From an uncultured Collinsella sp. (GTDB lineage: Bacteria; Actinomycetota; Coriobacteriia; Coriobacteriales; Coriobacteriaceae): a DNA stretch of 6,248 nt. The stretch is taken from positions 1 to 6,248 of the forward strand of contig UQJV01000065.1 in NCBI GenBank assembly GCA_900541475.1, written 5' to 3'. The position numbers and the translations under genes were made by a program. Below, piece after piece: positions 1-4,671 of the stretch (its first letter is position 1; each line of letters starts with the position of its first letter). The notes beneath the pieces are model-generated. The model saw only the letters and a program-made list of their open reading frames with translations, had not been told where the DNA came from and searched no databases.

Positions 1-134
1 CCCACAGAGGGCCGGACGCGGCCTGTGAGATTTATCGCGAGTTCCGCACGAGCCGAAGAGCACTTAATGTGCTCTTCGTGCGAGCAGGACTGTAGAGCAG
101 GAAATCTCACAGGCCGCGTCCGGCCCTCTGTGGG
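1..134. repeat. 134-base palindromic element with perfect 33-base arms
   Basis: Bases 1-33 are the exact reverse complement of bases 102-134 (33 of 33 pairs). The 68-base core folds further: 41-44 pairs with 87-90 (one G-T wobble), 45-49 with 78-82, and 55-63 with 69-77 around the five-base loop 64-68; bases 50-54 bulge out. The whole unit can form one long imperfect hairpin as RNA, or a cruciform as DNA. An 8-base direct repeat (GAGCAGGA, 82-89 and 95-102) lies in the right half. No T-run follows the right arm, so it does not look like a simple intrinsic terminator on the + strand. It encodes no credible protein. It could be a miniature inverted-repeat element, a dispersed palindromic repeat or a structured RNA. 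The first window base is also the first arm base, so the arm may continue to the left. Confidence 0.85.
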
Positions 135-207
135 CGAGCAAGCGGCCAGCAACGACATCCGTCCAATAATTCGTGCGAAACACAATGAAAAACAGTTTGA
201 TGTGAGT

Positions 208-213
208 TAATAT
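208..213 (+). promoter_or_regulatory. Candidate -10 box for the ptsH operon
   Basis: TAATAT lies in the only clearly AT-rich stretch upstream of ptsH, about 70 bases before its start codon. An overlapping TATAAA at 211-216 is an equal alternative. No good -35 hexamer stands 16-18 bases upstream; TTGATG at 197-202 is too close. If real, the promoter would depend on the -10 or on an activator, and the transcript would carry a leader of roughly 60 bases that includes the stem-loop at 234-257. Confidence 0.35.
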
Positions 214-233
214 AAACAACGTCGTGAATATGG

Positions 234-257
234 CTCCTGTCGCATGGTCGACAGGGG
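234..257 (+). promoter_or_regulatory. Stem-loop in the ptsH leader
   Basis: CTCCTGTCG (234-242) pairs with CGACAGGGG (249-257) as a nine-pair stem (one G-U) around the six-base loop CATGGT. It ends about eight bases before the ribosome binding site AAAAAAGGAG (265-274). No T-run follows, so it is not a terminator. It could stabilise the 5' end of the message or bind a regulator; the function is inferred only from its position. Confidence 0.55.
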
Positions 258-281
258 TTAAACACAAAAAAGGAGTCAATT

Positions 282-545
282 ATGGTTTCTGAGAAGGCTA
301 CCCTCGTTAATCCTCAGGGTCTTCACATGCGTCCGGCTGGTCTCTTCGCCTCCACCATGGGCAAATACGCCTGCGACGTTACGGTCGTCACCCCCGAGAA
401 GGAGGTCAACGGCAAGTCCCCGATGGCCCTCATGGCTGCTGGTATCCCCTGTGGTACCGAGGTCGAGGTCAAGTGCGACGGCGCTGACGAGGCCGAGGCT
501 CTGGCTGCTGCCATCGAGCTCATCAAGAGCGGTCTTGGCGAGTAG
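282..545 (+). CDS. ptsH: Phosphocarrier protein HPr
   Basis: Small cytoplasmic phosphocarrier of the sugar phosphotransferase system: it takes phosphate from Enzyme I on a histidine and passes it to EIIA domains. The 87-residue protein has the usual HPr length. The active-site motif GLHMRPAG places the phosphorylated histidine at His15 with Arg17 beside it. The second conserved patch, NGKSPMALMAAGI, places Ser46 where HPr kinase acts in Firmicutes. Residue 47 is Pro, where many HPr proteins have a hydrophobic residue such as Ile. The ATG at 282 follows AAAAAAGGAG (265-274) at good spacing, and the protein starts where HPr should. It is the first gene of the ptsH-ptsI-kinase run, 127 bases before ptsI. 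Most actinobacteria lack HPr kinase, so regulatory phosphorylation of Ser46 is uncertain here. The identification is secure. Confidence 0.97.
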   Translation: MVSEKATLVNPQGLHMRPAGLFASTMGKYACDVTVVTPEKEVNGKSPMALMAAGIPCGTEVEVKCDGADEAEALAAAIELIKSGLGE

Positions 546-590
546 AACTCAAACGGGTCGCATGTTGAACAACTAAGTTCATATTTGGGG

Positions 591-627
591 GCGCAGTGAC
601 CTGTTATAAGGTAGCTGCGCTCTTTTG
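591..627 (+). terminator. Possible attenuator or leaky terminator between ptsH and ptsI
   Basis: GCGCAG (591-596) pairs with CTGCGC (615-620), and inside it ACCT (599-602) pairs with AGGT (609-612) around a six-base loop. The stem is followed by TCTTTTG (621-627), a short T-rich tract. This has the form of a weak intrinsic terminator. Partial termination here would yield more HPr than Enzyme I, which would suit the usual excess of HPr in cells; that role is inference. The T-run is short and the stem has a mismatch loop, so most transcripts probably read through. Confidence 0.45.
602..610 (+). promoter_or_regulatory. Weak candidate extended -10 upstream of ptsI
   Basis: TGTTATAAG fits the extended -10 pattern TG-N-TATAAT with one mismatch. 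No convincing -35 box is seen at 16-18 bases. It lies in the loop and right side of the 591-620 stem-loop, so the two readings compete. If active it would give ptsI and the downstream kinase some expression independent of ptsH. Confidence 0.22.
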
Positions 628-661
628 TCATGGATATGGCAAAACGCTTTATCACATGACA
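626..661 (+). promoter_or_regulatory. Stem-loop directly before the ptsI ribosome binding site
   Basis: TGTCATG (626-632) is a perfect inverted repeat of CATGACA (655-661). GATA (633-636) pairs with TATC (650-653), giving eleven pairs with a single bulged A at 654 and a 13-base loop. The stem ends one base before the purine-rich ribosome binding site GGAGAGAGG (663-671). It could act in RNA as a translation control or message-stability element, or in DNA as a regulator's dyad. The pairing is plain to see; the role is inferred. Confidence 0.5.
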
Positions 662-672
662 CGGAGAGAGGA

Positions 673-2382
673 ATGGGAATGTATCAGGGAGTCAACGCTT
701 CCGAGGGCATCGGTATCGGCACCGTCATGGTTGCCGTCGATCCCGACTTGACGTTTGAGCCGCACGAGGTTGCTGATTCGGCAGCAGAGAAGGAGCGCTA
801 TCAGTCCGCTCTTTCGGTCTTCTGCGAGAAGACCCAGGCTCAGGCCGACCACATGAAGGAGACGGTGGGCGAGGCCGAGGCCGAGATCATGAGTGGACAC
901 ATTGTCCTGGCTCAGGACCCGGGCATGACCGACGCCATCAACGCCGCCATTGACGGTGGCACCTGTGCCGAGCAGGCGCTCATGGACACCTCGACCATGT
1001 TCGAGAACATGTTCCTGTCCATGGACGATGAGATGTTCCGTCTGCGCGCGGCCGACATCGCCGACATCCGCACCGGTATTCTGGCCGAGCTGCTGGGCAA
1101 GGAGGTCGTCGACCTTTCCGTCCTGCCCGAGAACACCGTCGTTGTCGTGCACGACCTCACGCCGTCCATGACCGCCACGATCGATAAGGCGCACGTTGCC
1201 GGTATCGTCACCGAGACTGGTGGCCGCACGTCGCACTCCGCAATCATTGCGCGCGCCCTCGAGATCCCTGCTGTCCTTTCGGTTTCCAACAGCTGCACCG
1301 CACTGCGCAACGGCATGACCGTTGTCGTCGACGGTGGCAAGGGTATCGTCGAGGCCGATCCCGATGAGGAGACGCTCGCCGCTTACACTGCCAAGGCCGA
1401 GGCTTTCGCTGCCGAGAAGGCGGCTCTCGAGGCCTTCCGCGGCAAGCCGTCCGTGACTGCCGACGGCATCAAGAAGATCATTGCCTGCAACATCGGCAAC
1501 CCCGATGACGTGCCCAACGCGCTCGATCACGACGCCGAGGCTATCGGCCTGTTCCGTTCCGAGTTCCTGTTCATGGACTCTGCTGAGCTTCCTTCCGAGG
1601 AGGAGCAGTTCAACGCCTACCGTAAGGTCGCCAGCGCGCTCAAGGGCGCTCCGGTCATCATCCGCACGCTCGATGTGGGTGGCGACAAGGAGATTCCGTA
1701 CCTGCACATGGTCAAGGAAGAGAACCCCTTCATGGGCTTCCGCGCCGTGCGTTACTGCCTGGCCAACCCCGACCAGTACAAGGTCCAGCTCCGCGCCCTG
1801 CTGCGCGCCAGCGCCTTCGGTGACGTCAAGATTATGATCCCGCTCGTCACCTGCGTCGAGGAAGTCTTGGCTGTCAAGGAGCTCGTCGAGCAGTGCAAGA
1901 CCGAGCTGACCGAAGAGGGTCGCAAGTTCAACGAGAACATCGAGGTCGGCATCATGGTCGAGACGCCTGCAGCCTCGCTGCTCGCTGACCGCCTGGCCGA
2001 GGTCGCCGACTTCTTCTCCATCGGCACCAACGACCTGATCGGCTACACCATGTGCGCCGACCGTGGCAACGACACCATCTCCAACCTGTACCAGGTTTAC
2101 TATCCCGCCGTGCTCCGCTCGCTCAAGAACATCATCGAGAGCGGCGTGAAGGCCGGCATCATGGTCGGTATGTGCGGCGAGGCCGCTGCCGATCCGTTGC
2201 TCGAGCCGCTGCTGATCAGCTGGGGCCTGGAGGAGTTCTCGATGAGCGCTCCGTCCATCCTGCGCGCCCGCAAGACCATCAGCCAGTGGACCAAGGCCGA
2301 GTGCGACGAGCTCGCCGAGAAGGCGCTCGCCTGCAACACCGCTGCCGAGGTCAAGGCACTGCTCGAGTCCGCAGCTCGCTAA
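673..2382 (+). CDS. ptsI: PTS Enzyme I (phosphoenolpyruvate-protein phosphotransferase)
   Basis: Cytoplasmic first enzyme of the phosphotransferase system: it autophosphorylates from phosphoenolpyruvate and hands the phosphate to HPr. The 569-residue protein is close to the E. coli length (575). In order it has an N-terminal HPr-binding and phosphohistidine part with GGRTSHSAIIAR (active His188), then a PEP-binding barrel with GLFRSEFLF (Arg295), RTLDVGGDKE (Arg331), METPAA-type strand MVETPAAS (Glu430), SIGTNDL (Asn453, Asp454) and GMCGE (Cys501). All match E. coli catalytic positions shifted by one. The usual TNDLTQYT segment reads TNDLIGYT here, losing the family Gln. Start: ATG 673 has GGAG at 663-666; ATG 679, two codons on, is nearly as good. 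An in-frame start at 625 would lie within the stem-loop region and lacks support. ptsH is upstream and a FruK-like kinase lies 74 bases downstream. Confidence 0.97.
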   Translation: MGMYQGVNASEGIGIGTVMVAVDPDLTFEPHEVADSAAEKERYQSALSVFCEKTQAQADHMKETVGEAEAEIMSGHIVLAQDPGMTDAINAAIDGGTCAEQALMDTSTMFENMFLSMDDEMFRLRAADIADIRTGILAELLGKEVVDLSVLPENTVVVVHDLTPSMTATIDKAHVAGIVTETGGRTSHSAIIARALEIPAVLSVSNSCTALRNGMTVVVDGGKGIVEADPDEETLAAYTAKAEAFAAEKAALEAFRGKPSVTADGIKKIIACNIGNPDDVPNALDHDAEAIGLFRSEFLFMDSAELPSEEEQFNAYRKVASALKGAPVIIRTLDVGGDKEIPYLHMVKEENPFMGFRAVRYCLANPDQYKVQLRALLRASAFGDVKIMIPLVTCVEEVLAVKELVEQCKTELTEEGRKFNENIEVGIMVETPAASLLADRLAEVADFFSIGTNDLIGYTMCADRGNDTISNLYQVYYPAVLRSLKNIIESGVKAGIMVGMCGEAAADPLLEPLLISWGLEEFSMSAPSILRARKTISQWTKAECDELAEKALACNTAAEVKALLESAAR

Positions 2383-2392
2383 TTTGGTATCA

Positions 2393-2434
2393 GAGGTAAC
2401 CGCGTGGTTGGAATGGGCCGGCCACGCGGCCCTC
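2393..2434 (+). promoter_or_regulatory. Strong stem-loop between ptsI and the first kinase gene
   Basis: CCGCGTGG (2400-2407) is a perfect inverted repeat of CCACGCGG (2422-2429). Outside it GAGG (2393-2396) can pair with CCTC (2431-2434), giving 12 pairs with a small internal loop. No T-run follows, so it is unlikely to terminate transcription by itself. It may be a stability or processing element that separates the messages for ptsI and the kinase, whose ribosome binding site AGGGGG is at 2443-2448. Confidence 0.55.
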
Positions 2435-2456
2435 ACATATACAGGGGGTACTGTAA

Positions 2457-3389
2457 ATGTTCTACACGCTAACCGCTAACCCGGCTGTCGACATGACGGT
2501 TTCGAGCTCTCCGCTCGAGCCCGACGAGAACGTCCGCACCGGCTCGGCCAGCTACACGGCTAACGGCAAGGGCCTCGACGTGTCCTTCGCCTTTAAGAAG
2601 ATGGGCGTCGACACCGTCGCGCTCGGTTTCTTCGCCGGCTTCACGGGCAAGTTCATCGTCGAGGAGGTCATGAACCTGGGTTGCCTCTGCCGCCCGGTCT
2701 GGACCGACGGTATCACGCGCATCAACACCTACGTCAACGATGGCCAGCACGAGTACGGCATCCTCAACCCCGGTGCTCCGATCACGCCGCAGCACCAGGA
2801 GGAGCTCTACAACATCCTGGACACCGCGGGCGACCTTGAGTGCCTGATCGTCTCCGGTTCCGTGCCTCCCAAAGCTACGCCTGACTTCCTGGCTCAGGTC
2901 ATGGAGCACGCTCAGGCCCGCGGCGCCGACGTCGTCCTGGACCTGTCCTCCGACAAGCTCAAGGAGCTCGCTCACAAGAAGCCGCTGCTCATTAAGCCGA
3001 ACCATCACGAGATGAAGGCTATCTTCGGCGTGCCGGTCGACACCGACGACGAGGTCCGCGTTGCCATGAAGCTGGCTCACGAGGCCGGCGTCCAGAACGT
3101 GCTGCTCACCCGTGGTAGCCGCGGTGACGCTTACTTCTCCAACGGCGAGGACATCTGGTATGCCAAGCGTGAGTTCAACATCAAGCTTGTCTCTTCCGTC
3201 TGCGCCGGCGACTGCACCCTCGCTGCGTTCCTGCACAAGTGGTACAGGGATCGCGACAACGTCGAGGAGGCCATGAAGCTCGCTATGGCCACCGGCGCCA
3301 ACGTTGCTGAGTCCGTCGGCATCGGCGACTTTGGTCACGTCGACGAGTACAGCAAGCGCGTTGCTGTCCGCAAGCTCGATCGCAAGTAA
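2457..3389 (+). CDS. PfkB-family sugar-phosphate kinase, FruK/LacC type (diverged copy)
   Basis: Predicted ATP-dependent kinase of the 1-phosphofructokinase / tagatose-6-phosphate kinase branch, probably cytoplasmic; 310 residues is the normal length. The N-terminus TLTANPAVD gives the substrate-contact Asp12. Arg27, NGKG (36-39), and ITRIN (Arg88, Asn90) follow. KPNHHE (Asn182, Glu185) is the metal/ATP motif and VCAGD (248-252) carries the catalytic Asp252. Three motifs differ from the family and from the neighbour at 3575: the usual Asn after GKG-x is Asp41 (GKGLD), the GGDGA ATP-loop motif is GSRGDA (220-225), and the residue after the catalytic Asp is Cys253. It may therefore have another substrate or weaker activity. 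ATG 2457 follows AGGGGG (2443-2448). It is last in the pts operon, and a strong terminator follows. Family is certain; substrate (fructose 1-phosphate, tagatose 6-phosphate or another) is not. Confidence 0.88.
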   Translation: MFYTLTANPAVDMTVSSSPLEPDENVRTGSASYTANGKGLDVSFAFKKMGVDTVALGFFAGFTGKFIVEEVMNLGCLCRPVWTDGITRINTYVNDGQHEYGILNPGAPITPQHQEELYNILDTAGDLECLIVSGSVPPKATPDFLAQVMEHAQARGADVVLDLSSDKLKELAHKKPLLIKPNHHEMKAIFGVPVDTDDEVRVAMKLAHEAGVQNVLLTRGSRGDAYFSNGEDIWYAKREFNIKLVSSVCAGDCTLAAFLHKWYRDRDNVEEAMKLAMATGANVAESVGIGDFGHVDEYSKRVAVRKLDRK

Positions 3390-3415
3390 GCGAAACGCGA
3401 CAAACTCGTGCGCAT

Positions 3416-3452
3416 ACGGCGTCCCGGTTTCGACCGGGGCGCCGTTTTTTTT
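3416..3452 (+). terminator. Strong intrinsic terminator of the pts operon
   Basis: ACGGCG (3416-3421) pairs with CGCCGT (3440-3445), and CCCGGT (3423-3428) pairs with ACCGGG (3433-3438); T3422 and G3439 form a wobble. The 13-pair GC-rich stem has a TTCG loop (3429-3432) and runs into eight T residues (3445-3452). It ends transcription 27 bases after the first kinase gene and so separates the two kinases into different units. Confidence 0.93.
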
Positions 3453-3508
3453 GTCCCACTCGAACCTCGGAGCCGCGCTTCACGCGTTCCACACCGTTCA
3501 CCGAGTTG

Positions 3509-3540
3509 TTGTAGCCTTTTGCCGAAGCGTGGAATATACT
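3509..3540 (+). promoter_or_regulatory. Candidate promoter of the second kinase gene
   Basis: TATACT at 3535-3540 is a good -10 box, placed about 35 bases before the start codon and just after the upstream terminator. The best -35-like sequence, TTGTAG at 3509-3514, stands 20 bases away, longer than the usual 16-18. A promoter is required here because the preceding operon is terminated; the weak -35 may mean it needs an activator. Confidence 0.55.
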
Positions 3541-3560
3541 TTCATTAACACGTTGCTTCG
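3523..3560. promoter_or_regulatory. Possible operator: interrupted inverted repeat around the -10 box
   Basis: CGAAGC (3523-3528) pairs with GCTTCG (3555-3560), and CGTG (3528-3531) with CACG (3549-3552). The half-sites sit on either side of TATACT and the expected transcription start, a typical place for a repressor operator. The half-sites are short and unevenly spaced, so chance is possible. No regulator gene is in the window. Confidence 0.3.
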
Positions 3561-3574
3561 TGAAAGGAACATTC

Positions 3575-4507
3575 ATGATTTACACGCTTACTGCAAATCC
3601 CGCTATTGACTACAACATCTCCTGCGATGGCCTGTCCGCCAACACCGTTACCCGCACCCGTAACGCTGTCTACACCCCCAACGGCAAGGGTCTCAACGTT
3701 TCGTTTACGCTCGACCACTACGGCGTCGACACCACGATCCTGGGCTTCTTCGCCGGCTTCTCGGGCGAGTTTATCGTTAAGGGTGCGGAGGCCCTGGGCG
3801 TGCCCGTCAAGCCCGTGTGGACTGACGGCATCACGCGCGTCAACGTGTTCCTCAATGCCGGTCCCGACACCGAGTACAACATGGTCAACGCCGGTGCCGC
3901 CATCAACGAAGCCAACGAGCAGGAGATGTTTGAGCTTATCGATTCGCTCGATGACATGACCTGCCTGGTTATCAGCGGCTCGCTGCCCCCCAACACCTCC
4001 GAGGGCTTTCTGGCAGAGGTCCTGCGTCGCGTGAAGGCGAAGGGCGCCGAGTTCGTGCTCGATATCTCGAGCCATCAGCTGGCCGACCTCATTGCTATGG
4101 AGCCGTTGCTCATTAAGCCCAACGACGACGAGCTGCTCGACATCTTTGGCATTAAGGTGAGCGGTGGCGACGACGAGTCCGTCAAGGGCGCCATGGCCGA
4201 GCTGCACGCCAAGGGCGCTAAGAATGTACTGCTGACGCTCGGCGGCGACGGCGCGTACTTCTCCAACGGCGAGCACATCTGGTTTGCCAACCGCACCTTC
4301 GACGTCAAGCTGCTGTCGACCGTCTGCGCGGGCGACTCCTCGCTGGCCGCCTTCCTTTCCGTGTGGCACGACGCCCCCGAGCGCGTCGAGGATGCCCTGC
4401 GCCTCTCGATGGCCACCGGCGCCAACGTGGTCGAGTGCCCGGGTCTGGGCGATTTTGCCAAGGTCGATGAGTATCAGAAGGGTATTGCAATCCGTCAGGT
4501 TTGCTAG
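3575..4507 (+). CDS. PfkB-family sugar-phosphate kinase, FruK/LacC type (likely 1-phosphofructokinase)
   Basis: Predicted ATP-dependent kinase acting on a sugar phosphate, most likely fructose 1-phosphate to fructose 1,6-bisphosphate. The 310-residue protein equals its upstream neighbour in length and is about half identical by eye, so the two are paralogues. Motifs in order: TLTANPAID (Asp12), Arg27, NGKGLNVS (36-43, with the substrate-contact Asn41 kept), ITRVN, KPNDDE (Asn183, Glu186), the ATP-loop motif GGDGA (223-227), and TVCAGDSS with catalytic Asp254. It is closer to the family consensus than the upstream copy. Both copies share NGKG for the usual GGKG, and CAGD for GAGD. The ATG at 3575 follows AAAGGA (3563-3568); a GTG at 3560 would overlap that site and extend beyond the conserved N-terminus. 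The gene stands alone between two terminators. LacC-type tagatose-6-phosphate kinase is the main alternative. Confidence 0.9.
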   Translation: MIYTLTANPAIDYNISCDGLSANTVTRTRNAVYTPNGKGLNVSFTLDHYGVDTTILGFFAGFSGEFIVKGAEALGVPVKPVWTDGITRVNVFLNAGPDTEYNMVNAGAAINEANEQEMFELIDSLDDMTCLVISGSLPPNTSEGFLAEVLRRVKAKGAEFVLDISSHQLADLIAMEPLLIKPNDDELLDIFGIKVSGGDDESVKGAMAELHAKGAKNVLLTLGGDGAYFSNGEHIWFANRTFDVKLLSTVCAGDSSLAAFLSVWHDAPERVEDALRLSMATGANVVECPGLGDFAKVDEYQKGIAIRQVC

Positions 4508-4540
4508 TTCCGGCACCTTGCCTGAATAGTTCAATTATTT

Positions 4541-4578
4541 CGCATCCGTCTTAGACCAGGACGGATGCGTTTTTGTTT
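4541..4578 (+). terminator. Intrinsic terminator after the second kinase gene
   Basis: CGCATCCGTC (4541-4550) pairs perfectly with GACGGATGCG (4560-4569) around a nine-base loop. It is followed by TTTTTGTTT (4570-4578). It lies 34 bases after the stop codon and separates this gene from cca. Confidence 0.92.
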
Positions 4579-4611
4579 ATCGGACTTGCGTGTGCAGTGG
4601 AGGCTGTTTCT

Positions 4612-4620
4612 TGCTAGACT
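4612..4620 (+). promoter_or_regulatory. Candidate extended -10 promoter of cca
   Basis: TGCTAGACT fits the extended -10 form TG-N-TATAAT with two changes. It is 51 bases before the cca start and downstream of the terminator at 4541-4578, where a promoter is expected. No good -35 box is present at normal spacing (GTGCAG at 4592-4597), which is tolerable for an extended -10. Confidence 0.45.
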
Positions 4621-4671
4621 TCTTGCAGACGCAATCGATAGCCAATTTGATAGTCGCAGGAGGCCATAGGC

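Noticed and set aside
1..134. Invertible promoter (phase-variable switch) flanked by the 33-base arms
   Set aside because: The spacer is only 68 bases and largely self-complementary, contains no clear promoter, and no recombinase gene is in view, so inversion would change little.
1..134. Simple intrinsic terminator of an upstream gene
   Set aside because: The stem is much longer than needed, and the right arm is followed by GC-rich sequence without a T-run.
25..279. Short open frames on both strands across the palindrome and ptsH leader (25-210 + and 64-279 -)
   Set aside because: They run through the inverted repeat and the promoter region, have no good ribosome binding site and no recognisable protein features.
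566..581. Small dyad TGAAC...GTTCA and a TTGAAC -35-like box after ptsH
   Set aside because: The arms are only five bases, and no -10 box stands at suitable spacing from TTGAAC.
652..2436. A 594-codon open frame on the - strand opposite ptsI, with similar long - strand frames opposite both kinases (2469-3338, 3545-4534) and cca (5110-6051)
   Set aside because: They mirror strongly supported genes. High GC at third codon positions removes stop codons from the opposite strand, and their translations show no recognisable domain, only Gly/Val/Asp-rich sequence.
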